A stretch of 64,000 nucleotides of DNA from the NCBI GenBank assembly GCA_965178125.1, contig OZ237741.1:1-64000 (forward strand). Direction: 5' to 3'. The notes below the pieces were generated by a model. The model made no database searches, had not been told where the DNA came from, and worked only from the letters and a program-made list of their open reading frames with translations. The stretch is from Bilabrum cf. latius (Eukaryota > Bigyra: Bicosoecida > Bigyra > Bicosoecida). The position numbers and the translations under genes are program-made. Below, piece after piece: positions 11,856 through 24,100 of this stretch (the stretch's first letter is position 1; every line of letters begins with the position of its first letter).

Positions 11856-12197
11856 ATGCTCCGCGCAGCCCGTCAATCTATGCGAATCGTCTCTACTGTG
11901 CGCGCTTGCAGGCTTCCAGTGTACCGCCTGCCGGCTGCATACATGTGCACGGAGGTCAAGCTGCCCAAGAAGCGTCCGGGGTACCTCTCGGGGTACAACA
12001 TGTTCGTGAGGGAGCAGTCAGCCACCATCCGCGAATCTTCGCCAGAGCTTACCCAGACGGAGATCATGCGCAAGGCTGGAGCCGCCTGGAAGGCCCTCAG
12101 CGAGGCCGACAAGGAGCCTTACCAGGCCCAAGCAAAGGCAGACCGCCCCCGCATCGACGCTCTTCGCGCGAAATGGGACGAGGCAAACGGCAAATGA
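11856..12197 (+). CDS. Small HMG-box protein, probably mitochondrial
   Basis: Single exon, 113 residues, ATG 11856 to TGA 12195. Residues 1-28 are rich in Arg, Ser and Ala with no acidic residue, like a mitochondrial presequence. One HMG box fills residues 37-108: PKKRPGYLSGYNMFVRE, then KAGAAWKALSEADKEPYQ and a basic C-terminal helix, with aromatic residues at the usual core positions. Single-box mitochondrial HMG proteins package or bend mtDNA (TFAM and Abf2 have two boxes). The upstream frame stays open, but the ATG just before the presequence is the best start. A nuclear HMGB-like role is the alternative. Confidence 0.75.
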   Translation: MLRAARQSMRIVSTVRACRLPVYRLPAAYMCTEVKLPKKRPGYLSGYNMFVREQSATIRESSPELTQTEIMRKAGAAWKALSEADKEPYQAQAKADRPRIDALRAKWDEANGK

Positions 12198-12566
12198 GTT
12201 TGAGGATTACATTGCTGAAGACTAACGCGCGTGTAGGCGCGCGTGCATGTCACAGGACCGGGCGCCGCGTGTCTCAGGTCGTGTGCGATCTAGGATCGCA
12301 CATTCAGATTCGGCCGCGCAAGGGTTGGTATGGCCTTGAAGCCCGTGTTTGTATGTTGCCGTAGTAAATATATTTGATGTTTTGTCGGTCATTCCATGTG
12401 TGATCTGGCTAACGACTATTGAGCCTTGGTGAAGCTCGGCAAGCAGACAGAAAAACAAAGAATAGTGCCCACGAACGTCCCCGTGCAGCAGCAGCAGCAG
12501 GCCACGCAATGAACCCGCCAAATATAATCCAAGATCACAAAGTCAGGCGTGTGAGGGCCAACCTCA
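12198..12566. other. Convergent intergenic region
   Basis: This 369-bp gap lies between the 3' ends of the HMG gene (plus) and the DIX gene (minus). It should hold both 3' UTRs. A short CAG run occurs near 12485-12500. No further gene is seen. Confidence 0.5.
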
Positions 12567-13720
12567 TCACCCAATGTAGCTTGCCTCGAGGTCATCGAAC
12601 GATGGCGCTCCGCCAGGCGGTGCCTGCTTGGCCCCGTGGCCGCCAGACCCTCGCGCCTGCGACGCGCGCGACTGGGAGGCAAAGTAGGTCATCGAGTCGA
12701 TTCCCACGGGACGAGGGGGGAACTGCCCGCCCTGGGCAGCCCCGGCCGGAACAGATGAGCTGCGGGCACCCGCCCGCCCAGGCGCCGGTGACGCGCCACC
12801 GCCGGCCTGGCCTGAGGCGGCGGGAGCCACCGGGGCGAACGCGTCGGGGGCCGCGAACGGATCCACGTCCGCTTCGTCTGCTCCTCCGTTGGACGCCGCG
12901 CCTCCCACGTCGCTCTGCGCCCCCGCGCCGCCGCCCTGCGACTGGGAGGGCGTCGACGCGCCGCCGTCGGTGCCGTCCAGCATGCCGCGCAGGTGCGCCT
13001 CCATCTCGGCGTCGTCGTCGTCCTCGCCGCCCTCGTCCCCATCAGCTGCACCTCCCAGCAAATCATCGTCGGCATCCTCTACGACAGCCTGCGGTGCGGG
13101 CTCTGCCACGGCCGCCGACCTGCTCGGCCGCGCGCCGCTGGAGGGTCGCGGGGCCGCGGCCGATTGGGAGGCAGGGGCCCCGGAGGGGCCCCTGCCAGGA
13201 GATGCTGGCGGTGCGTCAAACGACAGTCTTGATACTTTAGCGACAATCGCCTTCCTATACACGGGCACGGGCGCTTGCATGTCATCTACGTCAACCCAGA
13301 CTGCGATGCAAGGATAAAGTTGCGCCAACGGCTTGATGCTTGGGAGGTCCTGCTAGACATGGATATTCGACTCCATTCTTCAGTAAGTTCTCGTGTATTG
13401 AGACAATGGTGCACCAAGAATAACGCTCCCCTTCGCCACAGACCTTGGCCCGTGCGAGGCCCTTCCACGCGTGACCTAAGGTCCTAATATCGAAGCGAAG
13501 GCTACCTGGCGCATTGCTCACCATATGTCTGGCCGTACTGGGCTTTGAAGCGGAAAAAATACGTCCCGGGAAGGGGGAAGTGCTTCACAACATGATGTAA
13601 TCGCAGGGCGCCCGAAGCTGGAACCGCAAACACATTCGGGTGCGCCTCTGAATCTCCATCCTCCGGAACAAAGTATCGGATGTACGTTCTAGCAGATTTA
13701 GAGCGCTGTGCCTGCGACAT
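12567..13720 (-). CDS. DIX-domain protein
   Basis: Exons 13522-13720 and 12567-13300 with a 221-nt phase-1 intron (donor GTGAGC, acceptor ATCGCAG). The product is 310 residues with TGA stop. The N-terminal 95 residues resemble a DIX (Dishevelled/Axin) fold: IRYFVPEDGD, LRLHHVVKHFPLPGTYFFRF, then across the splice junction VWVDVDDMQAPVP and a final strand VAKVSRLSF. DIX domains self-polymerise head to tail through beta-strands. The remaining 215 residues are Gly/Ala/Ser/Pro/Asp-rich and look disordered, with an acidic patch at about 130-155. No TAG codons. Metazoan DIX proteins act in Wnt signalling; protist ones are uncharacterised, so I infer only a polymerising scaffold. The assignment rests on pattern, not alignment. 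Confidence 0.65.
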
Positions 13721-13824
13721 GTAATGCCCTCGGGGGTGGTAATGATGCCTGAACTGGCCTTCCGTGCGGCTGCCAATAAAAAATAAAAATGACGATTGCC
13801 AAAAAAGAAAAAAGAAAAGGAAGC

Positions 13825-13862
13825 TCACCCCCTGCGGGTCTCGATCCCGCGGCCTGACGATT
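13825..13862 (-). pseudogene. tRNA 3'-half remnant
   Basis: These 38 bp match the T arm and acceptor 3' strand of the intact tRNA-Lys at 14531-14603 almost exactly (CCGCGGGATCGAGACCC core). Upstream on the minus strand, at about 13863-13915, a degenerate D-arm-like segment is visible but does not pair into a tRNA. Best read as a broken or recombined tRNA copy. Confidence 0.55.
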
Positions 13863-14028
13863 GTGGACGAGGAACACATGGCTCTCTCCACTGTCTACAG
13901 CTAAGCTGACGATTGTGTAGAAAGACCCTCCCACTGTCACGAGCAGGCTCGGTTGCACGACGCAAGCGGCTCACATGCCCGCCCAGCCAGCACCCTCAAG
14001 AGTGGCTGTGGCCCACTGGCAGTGGCAT

Positions 14029-14276
14029 AGAGGCATAGAGGCATAGAGGCATAGAGGCATAGAGGCATAGAGGCATAGAGGCATAGAGGCATAGAGGCAT
14101 AGAGGCATAGAGGCATAGAGGCATAGAGGCATAGAGGCATAGAGGCATAGAGGCATAGAGGCATAGAGGCATAGAGGCATAGAGGCATAGAGGCATAGAG
14201 GCATAGAGGCATAGAGGCATAGAGGCATAGAGGCATAGAGGCATAGAGGCATAGAGGCATAGAGGCATAGTGGCAT
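14029..14276. repeat. 8-bp microsatellite (AGGCATAG)n
   Basis: About 30 perfect copies of AGGCATAG. Three units make 24 nt, so all frames remain open on the minus strand and encode a meaningless 8-residue repeat. It merges at its right end into TGGCATAG and GTGGCA units. Confidence 0.95.
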
Positions 14277-14405
14277 AGTGGCAGTGGCAGTGGCGGTCGG
14301 TGGCAGTGGCAGTGGCAGTGGCAGTGGGTGGCAGTGGCAGTCACAAACCAGATGGCAGTGGCAGTGGCAGTGGCAGTGGGTGGCAGTGGCAGTGGCAGTC
14401 ACAAA
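14277..14405. repeat. GTGGCA-rich hexanucleotide repeat
   Basis: Interrupted GTGGCA units occur in two blocks, each followed by a TCACAAACCAGA segment, so the block itself looks duplicated. Simple sequence, no gene. Confidence 0.85.
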
Positions 14406-14530
14406 CCAGAAACAAACGCGGCTGCACGCCTCATCTACCAGCTGCATGTTTACGTGGTTGGCCGCGATCGAGCCGATCTGCCGGCCCTTTTTCGGTAAAA
14501 TGCAACAGCGAAATCGGAGCAAAAACGATT

Positions 14531-14603
14531 CACCCCCTGCGGGTCTCGATCCCGCGGCCTAGCGATTAAGAGTCGCTCGCTCTACCGACTGAGCTAAGAG
14601 GGC
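14531..14603 (-). tRNA. tRNA-Lys (CTT anticodon)
   Basis: A 73-nt cloverleaf on the minus strand. The acceptor is GCCCTCT paired with AGGGGGT (first pair G:U wobble, then discriminator G). The D arm contains TAGCTCAGTCGGTAGAGC, a perfect A box. The anticodon arm is AGCGA-CTCTTAA-TCGCT with anticodon CTT. The T arm is GCGGG-ATCGAGA-CCCGC, giving B box GGATCGAGACC. No intron. It is the only complete copy; partial relatives lie at 13825, 26312, 27890 and 28051. Confidence 0.93.
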
Positions 14604-15425
14604 TTGTGCTTCACCGGATAATTCATAATATCTAGTAATAAAGTCTGTTCAAGTTTGTATGAATCATGAGCTTTCTCGAAGGAGTAGTATCATTTCTGTC
14701 TGTATGCGGACCAAGCACTTGATTAATCTCGACTTTTACCTGATTACACGATGAAATACTCTTCATTATGTTATGTTGCTTGCTGGTGGATTGCATGTAA
14801 TTCGGCGACAGCTGGTGCTTGAAAGTGAGAAGTAGCTGGTTCGATCAGCAACATGCGCGATACGTCGCAGTGCCATCATAGTAGACGGAGTCAGCTTAGG
14901 ATTTGGGTTAGGGTTAATCGGTCTCTAGTGCGCTATATTGCCTTCTATGACCACTACATTGCTGTGGCCTGTGCAGGAAGTGGCAGTTTCAAGACGATCC
15001 ATCGCGACGCGATCTTGTGTGCCCAGAGTCCCGGACGGCGCGCAGTTTGATTCATCTGCATGTGTCAATGCTACGGTAGCTTGGATACGGGCTCAGATGA
15101 AGCTGCCACCATCGGAGCGAAGCGTGCACATTGATGTGTATTGGCCTATGCTCCATACGTCAACGTCACCGATTACCCTGCTGCCGCACAGTCCCGGGCA
15201 GCAGCGGACGGGACAGTCTCACGTTAGCTGCTGTTTACTTTGAGGCTTTACTACTGCACATTCTGAGATTTCCAACGTGTCAACCTCGTTCCACGGTCAA
15301 GGTTGCTTCCGTTCTCCTGTGAGCCAGACACCAGCTTTATTGGCAATTAGAAAGGAATTCTTACAGTGGAAGATGGCCACTCTATACTTGCTGACACCGC
15401 TTGCACATCACAGAGCTCGGTTCAG
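14604..15425. other. Gene-poor spacer with a possible small ORF
   Basis: AT-richer than the gene blocks. Two TTAGGG-type units (GGGTTAGGGTTA, 14905-14916) form a tiny telomere-like vestige. A plus-strand frame, 14938-15243 (101 codons, TGA stop), has mildly coding-like composition but no recognisable domain or clear ATG context. I do not call a gene. Confidence 0.35.
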
Positions 15426-15531
15426 TGCGGTAGTGCGTATCGATTGACAATTGGGCAGATTGCTGCAGGGCGACTGTACATGTAGTCCAGTGTTGCAGTG
15501 TTGCAGTGTTGCAGTGCCTGTGGTCCGGGAG

Positions 15532-15805
15532 GGGCAGTGCTGCAGGGGGCAAGTGGTCCGGGAGGGGCAGTGCTGCAGGGGGCAAGTGGTCCGGGAGGGG
15601 CAGTGCTGCAGGGGGCAAGTGGTCCGGGAGGGGCAGTGCTGCAGGGGGCAAGTGGTCCGGGAGGGGCAGTGCTGCAGGGGGCAAGTGGTCCGGGAGGGGC
15701 AGTGCTGCAGGGGGCAAGTGGTCCGGGAGGGGCAGTGCTGCAGGGGGCAAGTGGTCCGGGAGGGGCAGTGCTGCAGGGGGCAAGTGGTCCGGGAGGGGCA
15801 GTGCT
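15532..15805. repeat. 33-bp tandem repeat, about 8-9 copies
   Basis: Units of 33 bp beginning GGTCCGGGAGGGGCAGTGCT are almost identical. The array is immediately preceded by one copy of the larger unit described at 16350-18064 (15425-15531), so it looks like local amplification within that family. Confidence 0.93.
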
Positions 15806-16349
15806 GTAGTGCATGTTGATCGATGTACTTGGACATCAAGATCAAAGCGACGGGGAGCAGAGGTGAGCCGGAAGACGAGGCGGGCGCAGGAGGACAGGAG
15901 ATGGAGAGGAACAAGAGGGGGACACCGGCACAGGTGACGATAGTGCGGTGTCAATGGTTTAGAACACAACTGGACGGAGAGGGTTCCAGGTGCCAGGTAC
16001 ATGGGAGACGCGAGTTGCAGCGGGCTGCATGGCCAGCCGCGCACAGAAGGCCAACAGGTGGGTGGATGGACGGTGCGCATGGCAGGTCGGCCAGGACCTG
16101 TTCGTGCAAGCTGAGAAGATAGGGTCAAGGTGGCGATGCAGGGAGCAGCGCGCACGTACCCTAGGGCGGGGAGCGGGGACGGAAAGCCATGCAGCAACGA
16201 GGCCAGTCGACTTGCATTCGGAAAGTGGTGTGTACATTCGTCGTATCCAAGCTTAACCACATTCGGGTGGGCTGCTGAGCAACCAGTCGGTCGGAGTCCG
16301 CGGGACCTGGGACAGGAATTTTTTATTTGAATTGGGGCCAGTGTGGTTG
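15806..16349. other. Unique spacer between two repeat arrays
   Basis: About 540 bp of non-repetitive GC-rich DNA. Open frames on both strands are short and lack domain signals. Nothing assignable. Confidence 0.4.
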
Positions 16350-18064
16350 TGGTCCAGGGCGGGAGTGCGGTAGTGCATATCGATTGACGATTGGGCAGAT
16401 TGCTGCAGGGCGACTGTACATGTAGTCCAGTGTTGCAGTGTTGCAGTGCCTGTGGTCCAGGGCGGGAGTGAGGTAGTGCATATCGATTGACGATTGGGCA
16501 GATTGCTGCAGGGCGACTGTACATGTAGTCCAGTGTTGCAGTGTTGCAGTGTTGCAGCGTTGCAGTGTTGCAGTGCCTGTGGTCCAGGGCGGGAGTGAGG
16601 TAGTGCATATCGATTGACGATTGGGCAGATTGCTGCAGGGCGACTGTACATGTAGTCCAGTGTTGCAGTGTTGCAGTGTTGCAGTGCCTGTGGTCCAGGG
16701 CGGGAGTGAGGTAGTGCATATCGATTGACGATTGGGCAGATTGCTGCAGGGCGACTGTACACGTAGTCCAGTGTTGCAGTGTTGCAGTGCCTGTGGTCCA
16801 GGGCGGGAGTGAGGTAGTGCATATCGATTGACGATTGGGCAGATTGCTGCAGGGCGACTGTACATGTAGTCCAGTGTTGCAGTGTTGCAGTGCCTGTGGT
16901 CCAGGGCGGGAGTGAGGTAGTGCATATCGATTGACGATTGGGCAGATTGCTGCAGGGCGACTGTACATGTAGTCCAGTGTTGCAGTGTTGCAGTGTTGCA
17001 GTGCCTGTGGTCCAGGGCGGGAGTGAGGTAGTGCATATCGATTGACGATTGGGCAGATTGCTGCAGGGCGACTGTACATGTAGTCCAGTGTTGCAGTGTT
17101 GCAGTGCCTGTGGTCCAGGGCGGGAGTGAGGTAGTGCATATCGATTGACGATTGGGCAGATTGCTGCAGGGCGACTGTACATGTAGTCCAGTGTTGCAGT
17201 GTTGCAGTGTTGCAGTGCCTGTGGTCCAGGGCGGGAGTGAGGTAGTGCATATCGATTGACGATTGGGCAGATTGCTGCAGGGCGACTGTACACGTAGTCC
17301 AGTGTTGCAGTGTTGCAGTGCCTGTGGTCCAGGGCGGGAGTGAGGTAGTGCATATCGATTGACGATTGGGCAGATTGCTGCAGGGCGACTGTACATGTAG
17401 TCCAGTGTTGCAGTGTTGCAGTGTTGCAGTGCCTGTGGTCCAGGGCGGGAGTGAGGTAGTGCATATCGATTGACGATTGGGCAGATTGCTGCAGGGCGAC
17501 TGTACACGTAGTCCAGTGTTGCAGTGTTGCAGTGCCTGTGGTCCAGGGCGGGAGTGAGGTAGTGCATATCGATTGACGATTGGGCAGATTGCTGCAGGGC
17601 GACTGTACATGAAGTCCAGTGTTGCAGTGTTGCAGTGCCTGTGGTCCAGGGCGGGAGTGAGGTAGTGCATATCGATTGACGATTGGGCAGATTGCTGCAG
17701 GGCGACTGTACATGTAGTCCAGTGTTGCAGTGTTGCAGTGTTGCAGCGTTGCAGTGCCTGTGGTCCAGGGCGGGAGTGAGGTAGTGCATATCGATTGACG
17801 ATTGGGCAGATTGCTGCAGGGCGACTGTACATGTAGTCCAGTGTTGCAGTGTTGCAGTGCCTGTGGTCCAGGGCGGGAGTGAGGTAGTGCATATCGATTG
17901 ACGATTGGGCAGATTGCTGCAGGGCGACTGTACACGTAGTCCAGTGTTGCAGTGTTGCAGTGCCTGTGGTCCAGGGCGGGAGTGAGGTATTGCATATCGA
18001 TTGACGATTGGGCAGATTGCTGCAGGGCGACTGTACATGTAGTCCAGTGTTGCAGTGTTGCAGT
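16350..18064. repeat. Compound tandem repeat, about 16 units of 102-120 bp
   Basis: Each unit has a constant roughly 90-bp core (GGTCCAGGGCGGGAGTGAGG through GTACATGTAGTCCAGTG) followed by two to five copies of the 8-bp element TGTTGCAG. Variation in the 8-bp element changes unit length. Rare CATGTAG to CACGTAG changes mark sub-variants. The core lacks stop codons in all three minus-strand frames, so frames of 570-900 codons arise without implying a protein. Confidence 0.93.
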
Positions 18065-18120
18065 GGAGAGCGGTAGCAATTTATATTGTATGGGTACACA
18101 GGCAATCAGGTTGTCTAAGA

Positions 18121-21100
18121 TTAATGCCACAACTCGCGGGGTGGCGAGGCTGCGGTGGTCGCTGGGCCAGCAGCAGTTCTGTGGACATTTCTTGCGCAAG
18201 TACTTTGGCCCTCAGGCGTCCGGCGCTGCTGCAACCCGAGAAATGCGGTCATTCGCATCTGACCAGGACGTCCAGCAGCAATCTACGTCTTTGACTTGCG
18301 GCTTGTCTTTGTTTGGTTGGGGGGCGGGACTGCAGGTGTATCGTGCGTCCCCATGTTGCTTCTGCTTCGTGGAACTGTATCGGCCGATCCGCCAACTCGC
18401 CTACGCTTTGCTGGGGGCTACTCCCTGTCACGACGTGGAGGTTGGAAGCCTTCTCTTGACTGTCCAGTCCCCTTAGTAGGAGCTTGCATGTTTGATCGAT
18501 GTTTGTCGGATTCTTGGCGATGCATGGACGACGCCGCTGGTCCGCCACCACCGCTAGTCTGAAGCATGTCGCCACCCCTGGCCATTTGCGCGGCCATCTG
18601 CGCTGGAGTAGCCCGAGCCATGCCGAGCGCGGTGCCACCCTGGGCTTGCTGCTGGGGGGCAGTGCGTCCGGTCACCCCACCCAGTATCTGCAGGGCACTG
18701 CGACGTTTGCGGCTCTTCCCGGCTGAGCTCGCGGAACCTTTGCTCGACAGGTTGCTGCTCGCAGACGCAGGTCCGCTGGCGTACTGCAGTTGGCGGGCGT
18801 GGGGCAAGCAGGCACCCCTTTGCTGGTCGTCGGACTCTTGGCGATGCATGGACGACGCCGCTGGTCCGCCACCACCGCTAGTCTGAAGCATGTCGCCACC
18901 CCTGGCCATTTGCGCGGCCATCTGCGCTGGAGTAGCCCGAGCCATGCCGAGCGCGGTGCCGCCCTGGGCTTGCTGCTGGGGGGCAGTGCGTCCGGTCACC
19001 CCACCCAGTATCTGCAGGGCACTGCGACGTTTGCGGCTCTTCCCGGCTGAGCTCGCGGAACCGTCAGGGGGCTCATTACCGGAATCTCGGGCGAGCAGGC
19101 AGCATAAACGGACTGCCCTTTACCGGCTCTTCATTACTCCTGGCATCATTAAAACATGCTATAATTAATCGTAGCTGAATATTAATGAGCTTGATCTCAT
19201 TTAATGGGTGTTAATATTCGTTTGACTTTGTAAATTTACGGTAAGGCGAGGCTAACTTTTGGTGCTGCTTCGTAGCCAAGCGTCGGTCACCTTCAACGTG
19301 TCAATTGAGCTCATTTCGATAATTCAAGCAGCTTTATGGGTAAATATACATAGATTCTGGCTTGTCGTGGTATCCGTCAACCCATTGATATTCCATAAGT
19401 ACCGTATTTCCTGAGCAGGCAAGGCTGGACAAGAGTTGCAAAACCTCGCTATAGCAAGGCACATGTCCTGGGCGAATTGAACCTTATGGTATCAATTTTC
19501 ATTAAGTACTTATTAGTCTTGCGGGGTATGAGCATGTGCAGCATACTTTTTCTGGCACTGGCACCCTGGTAAGCTATCGACCAGTGGTTCGCTTGTTGCG
19601 TCAGCCTCCGGGCTTATTTGAAGCATAACGGCTGAAGCAAAGCCTGCAACACATATAATACTCATATTGGCGTAAGCATGCAGTGAGTGCGGTCAGGAGA
19701 TGTCAAGCAAGGTTGCCACGGACTTGGCGGAGGGTTGAGCAGTTGTGGAAGGGAATTGGAGCATGGCAAGCCCCACGACCCACAGCCCTGTGTATGCCCC
19801 GGTAGCGTAACCACAATCTCTTTGACATATTTACTGCCATTTGAGCATGACTGTCTTTGCGGCTTTGGTGTATGAGGCTGCACGGCAGGGGCTCGGCAAC
19901 TGCGGGCTCAGGCAGCTACTGCTCATGACACCACCACTGTTCAGACCAAAAGGCAAGGCTATGGATCGCGTGGCTAGCAGAGGAACGCTGATGACATTTT
20001 ATGGTGTTAAGTGTTGAGAGCACCGGTCCAAATCTCAGTATAGCATAGGAGGCCCAACCACACGGAAGAGCTGTGACACGTCGCGGGGGGCACCTTGGGG
20101 GGCAGGTCCATGCATCAGATATAGTACGGTTCTGATAGTCCCGCCTTACCAGATGGTTGAAGCCATAGTATTGCTGAATTAGAGGGGTTGTCGTCTGTTG
20201 ATCGTCCCATGAAATGGTCGTGCAACCCTGAGAAGGAGGCGGACGTGCCAAGCCTGCTAGCAACTGCGCGGGGGGCTGCAAGCTCTCAATTAGCAATAAA
20301 CAGGCTAAAGTAGCTACTTGCAGTCTTAAATAGTAACAGATGATGTCTGTGGGGCCTGCTAGGTGTTGTAAGTTAATATGGGCCGTTGTGGCAGCTGGGA
20401 CGCAGCTGTATTCAGCCTGGGGTCGAGGCAAACTAGGGCCCTCATGTAGAGTCGGAGGAAACTAGAACATGCACTGTGCAACCGCAGCAGTTCAACAAGG
20501 TCCTTTGCATTAGATTACTGCTACGGAAATTCATCTTAGGTCTCATGTAAAGGATGTATGCACACTATCTTTGGACAGTGCAAGTTGCTTGCCAGTCACG
20601 CTGCATCAGACGAATAACTGGATCCACATGCCCATAAAGCTCATCGTTAATACTTCATATATAAATATCACAAAATTGAGAGTATTAACCAGCAGGTATG
20701 CCGAACACGCATTGCAGGCAGAAAAAACTACAACCAGACCATGCAGCCCTCTGGCAGAAACCGGGAGGCACCAGGCTCGTGGTTGCGAGCAGCAAGCACG
20801 TGTGGATCTACAATGCTCTTTTGTACGGATAACATACTGTAGCCGCCTGATGAGGCCAATGGGTGCACAGGAAATAGGATGCAGGTGCCTCGAAAATTGC
20901 TCACAGCGGCCCGCCCACGCTCTTCACCAAACCCAGGCATCAATAACTGCAATTCGTGCAATTTCAGACCGCCATTAGTATAATTATAAATAGATTTAGT
21001 GTGAGAGAGAAGATCATGCCGATTCATCGAGGAATGAAAGCATGAACGCTATCTGAAATATATCCTCCTATGCGACCTGCCGGGGCGAATTTCGTGAATC

Positions 21101-24100
21101 CCGTGCTCGGTGGCCGACAGCTTGAACTGCACCCCCTGTATCTTCGTCAATAAGTACGTTGCAGACTTGAAATTTGCACAAAATACTATTAATGAAGTAA
21201 ATATCATATTACATTAGTTATTATTCTCTTTAATGGTTTTCAATGGTTGGAACACGGCCCCTGAAAATAGGCCCAATCGGCGATTTTTATTCCGGTAATG
21301 AGCCCCCTGACGGAACCTTTGCTCGACAGGTTGCTGCTCGCAGACGCAGGTCCGCTGGCGTACTGCAGTTGGCGGGCGTGGGGCAAGCAGGCACCCCTTT
21401 GCTGGTCGTCGGACTCTTGGCGATGCATGGACGACGCCGCTGGTCCGCCACCACCGCTAGTCTGAAGCATGTCGCCACCCCTGGCCATTTGCGCGGCCAT
21501 CTGCGCTGGAGTAGCCCGAGCCATGCCGAGCGCGGTGCCGCCCTGGGCTTGCTGCTGGGGGGCAGTGCGTCTGGTCATCATCTGCATGATGTCCGGATGC
21601 CTGCGGCTCTTCCCGGCTGAGCTCGCGGAACCTTTGCTCGACAGGTTGCTGCTCGCAGTCGCAGGTCCGCTGGCGCTCTGCAGAGTCTCCTTGAGTGAGT
21701 CAGGTAGGTGAAGCTCGGGATTCAAACTTGTCGCATACGCTGAAATTTTCAGCGCCCGCCCAGCCGGGAGTGCAAAAACAGCTCTGTACTCGTCTAGTTT
21801 AGCAGCTGCGTTTGAAGCCGCAACATGTGTAGCTGAAGCCTCCGGCATGCACAAAGAAAGCCGCATGAGCACGCATGTCCCGCCTGCGAAACCGGTCCCC
21901 GCTACGAGTGCATGCAGTGCAAGGGCGTTAGCTGCCCCCTACGCCCTGAGGTTCACTCCATCGTGAATATCACGCGCATTATTGGGTCCAGCCAGGCTAA
22001 CCTTGCCATGCTTGGTAAGGCGGCCGATGCTCGCGATCTGCGGCTTCCCAGTTTGCATGGGCGACGCTGATGCCGAAGATCGTGCCGCCACTGCCGTCGC
22101 CGCCGAAGATGATGAGTCGCGCTCGCTGGAAGGTAGTGATGTAACGCGCAGGTCAATAACCTGCACCTATACGGTCTATTGCAGCGCCGCGCGGGGTACA
22201 GCGGGTCGTTCGAGGCAGAGCTGGTCCGGGATGTCCTCGACGTTGGTTGACACGCTGACAGAAGACGAGGAGGCAGCGGTCTGTGGCTGCGATGCATCTG
22301 AGCTTGCAGCCGATGAGGCAGCGGTCTGTGGCTGCGATGCATCGGAGCTTGCAGCCGATGGGGCAACGGTCTGTGGCTGCGATGCATCGGAGCTTGCAGC
22401 CGATGAGGCAACGGTCTGTGGCTGCGATGCATCGGAGCTTGCAGCCGATGACGCAGCATTGGCCGCATCAGGCTGCATTGGTGCCTTAACAATACCTGCG
22501 ATCTGCTTGATCGTCATGCGGATGATATTGCCTGCTCGATCCTTACTCTTTGCGTCGACCTCTTGGAAGACTGCGTTGGCCAGGACAAGCCTGGAGTTGA
22601 AGAACTTGTCAGTGGTAACCGTCTGAGCGCTTCTAGGATGCAATACCTCCTACGTGTGTCCGTGGAGCTGCCGTAGCGCATCGGTAGCTCGATCGCGGGG
22701 GTAGTCCTTACTTGCAACCTCCGCAACAGTCTTTGGCAGCGTGGCACAAGCCCAAGTACCTGCACAAATGTGTTGGAACTGGGATGTCATGTCAAAGCCT
22801 GCGATCACCTTGCGAACAGTGTTCTGGGGGGACTTCTTAATGCTGTCCCTCAGCCAACTGACAGTGTTGTTGCCCGACTTGCCATTGGTGATAATGGCGT
22901 GGAGGTTGCGCACTGCCTCGTAGGCCGGCTGAGTCCAGGCATCCCCAGCCATGCATTTCGAGAGGATTGCAGCTTCCTCGACGCTGAGCACATCTTCATC
23001 AGCCAAACTGTGATTTAGACTGGCCTGGAAGTGCAATGCGATGCGCTGTGATACCGAAGGTGGCTTGGCCCCCGTCCCTCTCGCCCGTATCAGCTTGCTG
23101 ACCAGAGTCAAGAGAATAGCGACGCGCTCGACGATCTCATGCGCATCTGCGCCCCTGCTACTCGAGGCTGTGGCGGCACCAGGGTTAGAAGTGGCAAGCG
23201 CTGGCCGGACTGCCGTGCTTCGCTTCTTCAGCTGCATCGCAGCCTGCAGGTCTTCCCCGATTTTTCGTTGCAGGGCGGGTCGCGATGTCAGCATCTGAAC
23301 CTACGCCTCCCCAGCCTACGATTGGTGAAGCAAGCAGTGGGACAGGGCGGCTCGACCGGTACTATGGGAGTAGTGCCCATCTGTGCTGGCGCGCACCATA
23401 CTGAGCACCATGTGTCTCCCGCCTTCCTCCCACGCTGTTGGTTCTGGGTATCCGGGGCTCCAGCTCTTGCCCCCCATACCAACAAGAGGTCCGCTCGAGA
23501 GGAAAGCTTGGCTAATGGCGTCTCTGGCTGACTCTTGGTATAGGCATTGCATGGCATCCGTGTGATCGGAGCGGGCAATGATGACGCCGAGAGCCTCATT
23601 GCCAATGCGCGTCGCGAGCAGGGCACGGCCAATCCGGCTCGATGAGTCCACGCTGCACAAGGACGTACCCCGGGCTCCGACCCTGAAGGAGTTCATTGGA
23701 AGGGCATCACTCGTCTCATGATCATCAGTGTCGTCGTTTGGCGTTGCCTCGCCGATACTGTTCACCGCTTGTGTGAAGCCTTTGATTGGGTCGACCATAC
23801 CCTCAGGGTCCCAGAAGATTCGAGCACCAGCGAAGCACATACCAGCTTTGTCTTGACACGCACCAATCGCTCGAATAAGAGCAGAGCCAGCCTGAACGCA
23901 TCGGTTCCACGATGAATCAAGTGCTACGTGTGGTTCAACGGCATTTCTGCTTTCTACCGTTTGCTTGCCTCGCGCAGCGTTTGACGACCGGACTCCGCTC
24001 AGCATTGCATGTGCATCGCACAAGCAGCTCTCAAGCAGCTCACGGAACAGATGATGGCACGGACTGGCATGAGTTCCAGTGCGCCCAGCTCGGTTGACAA

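Noticed and set aside
14938-15243. 101-codon ORF as a gene
   Set aside because: No domain, no good start context and no splice partners; kept only as a note.
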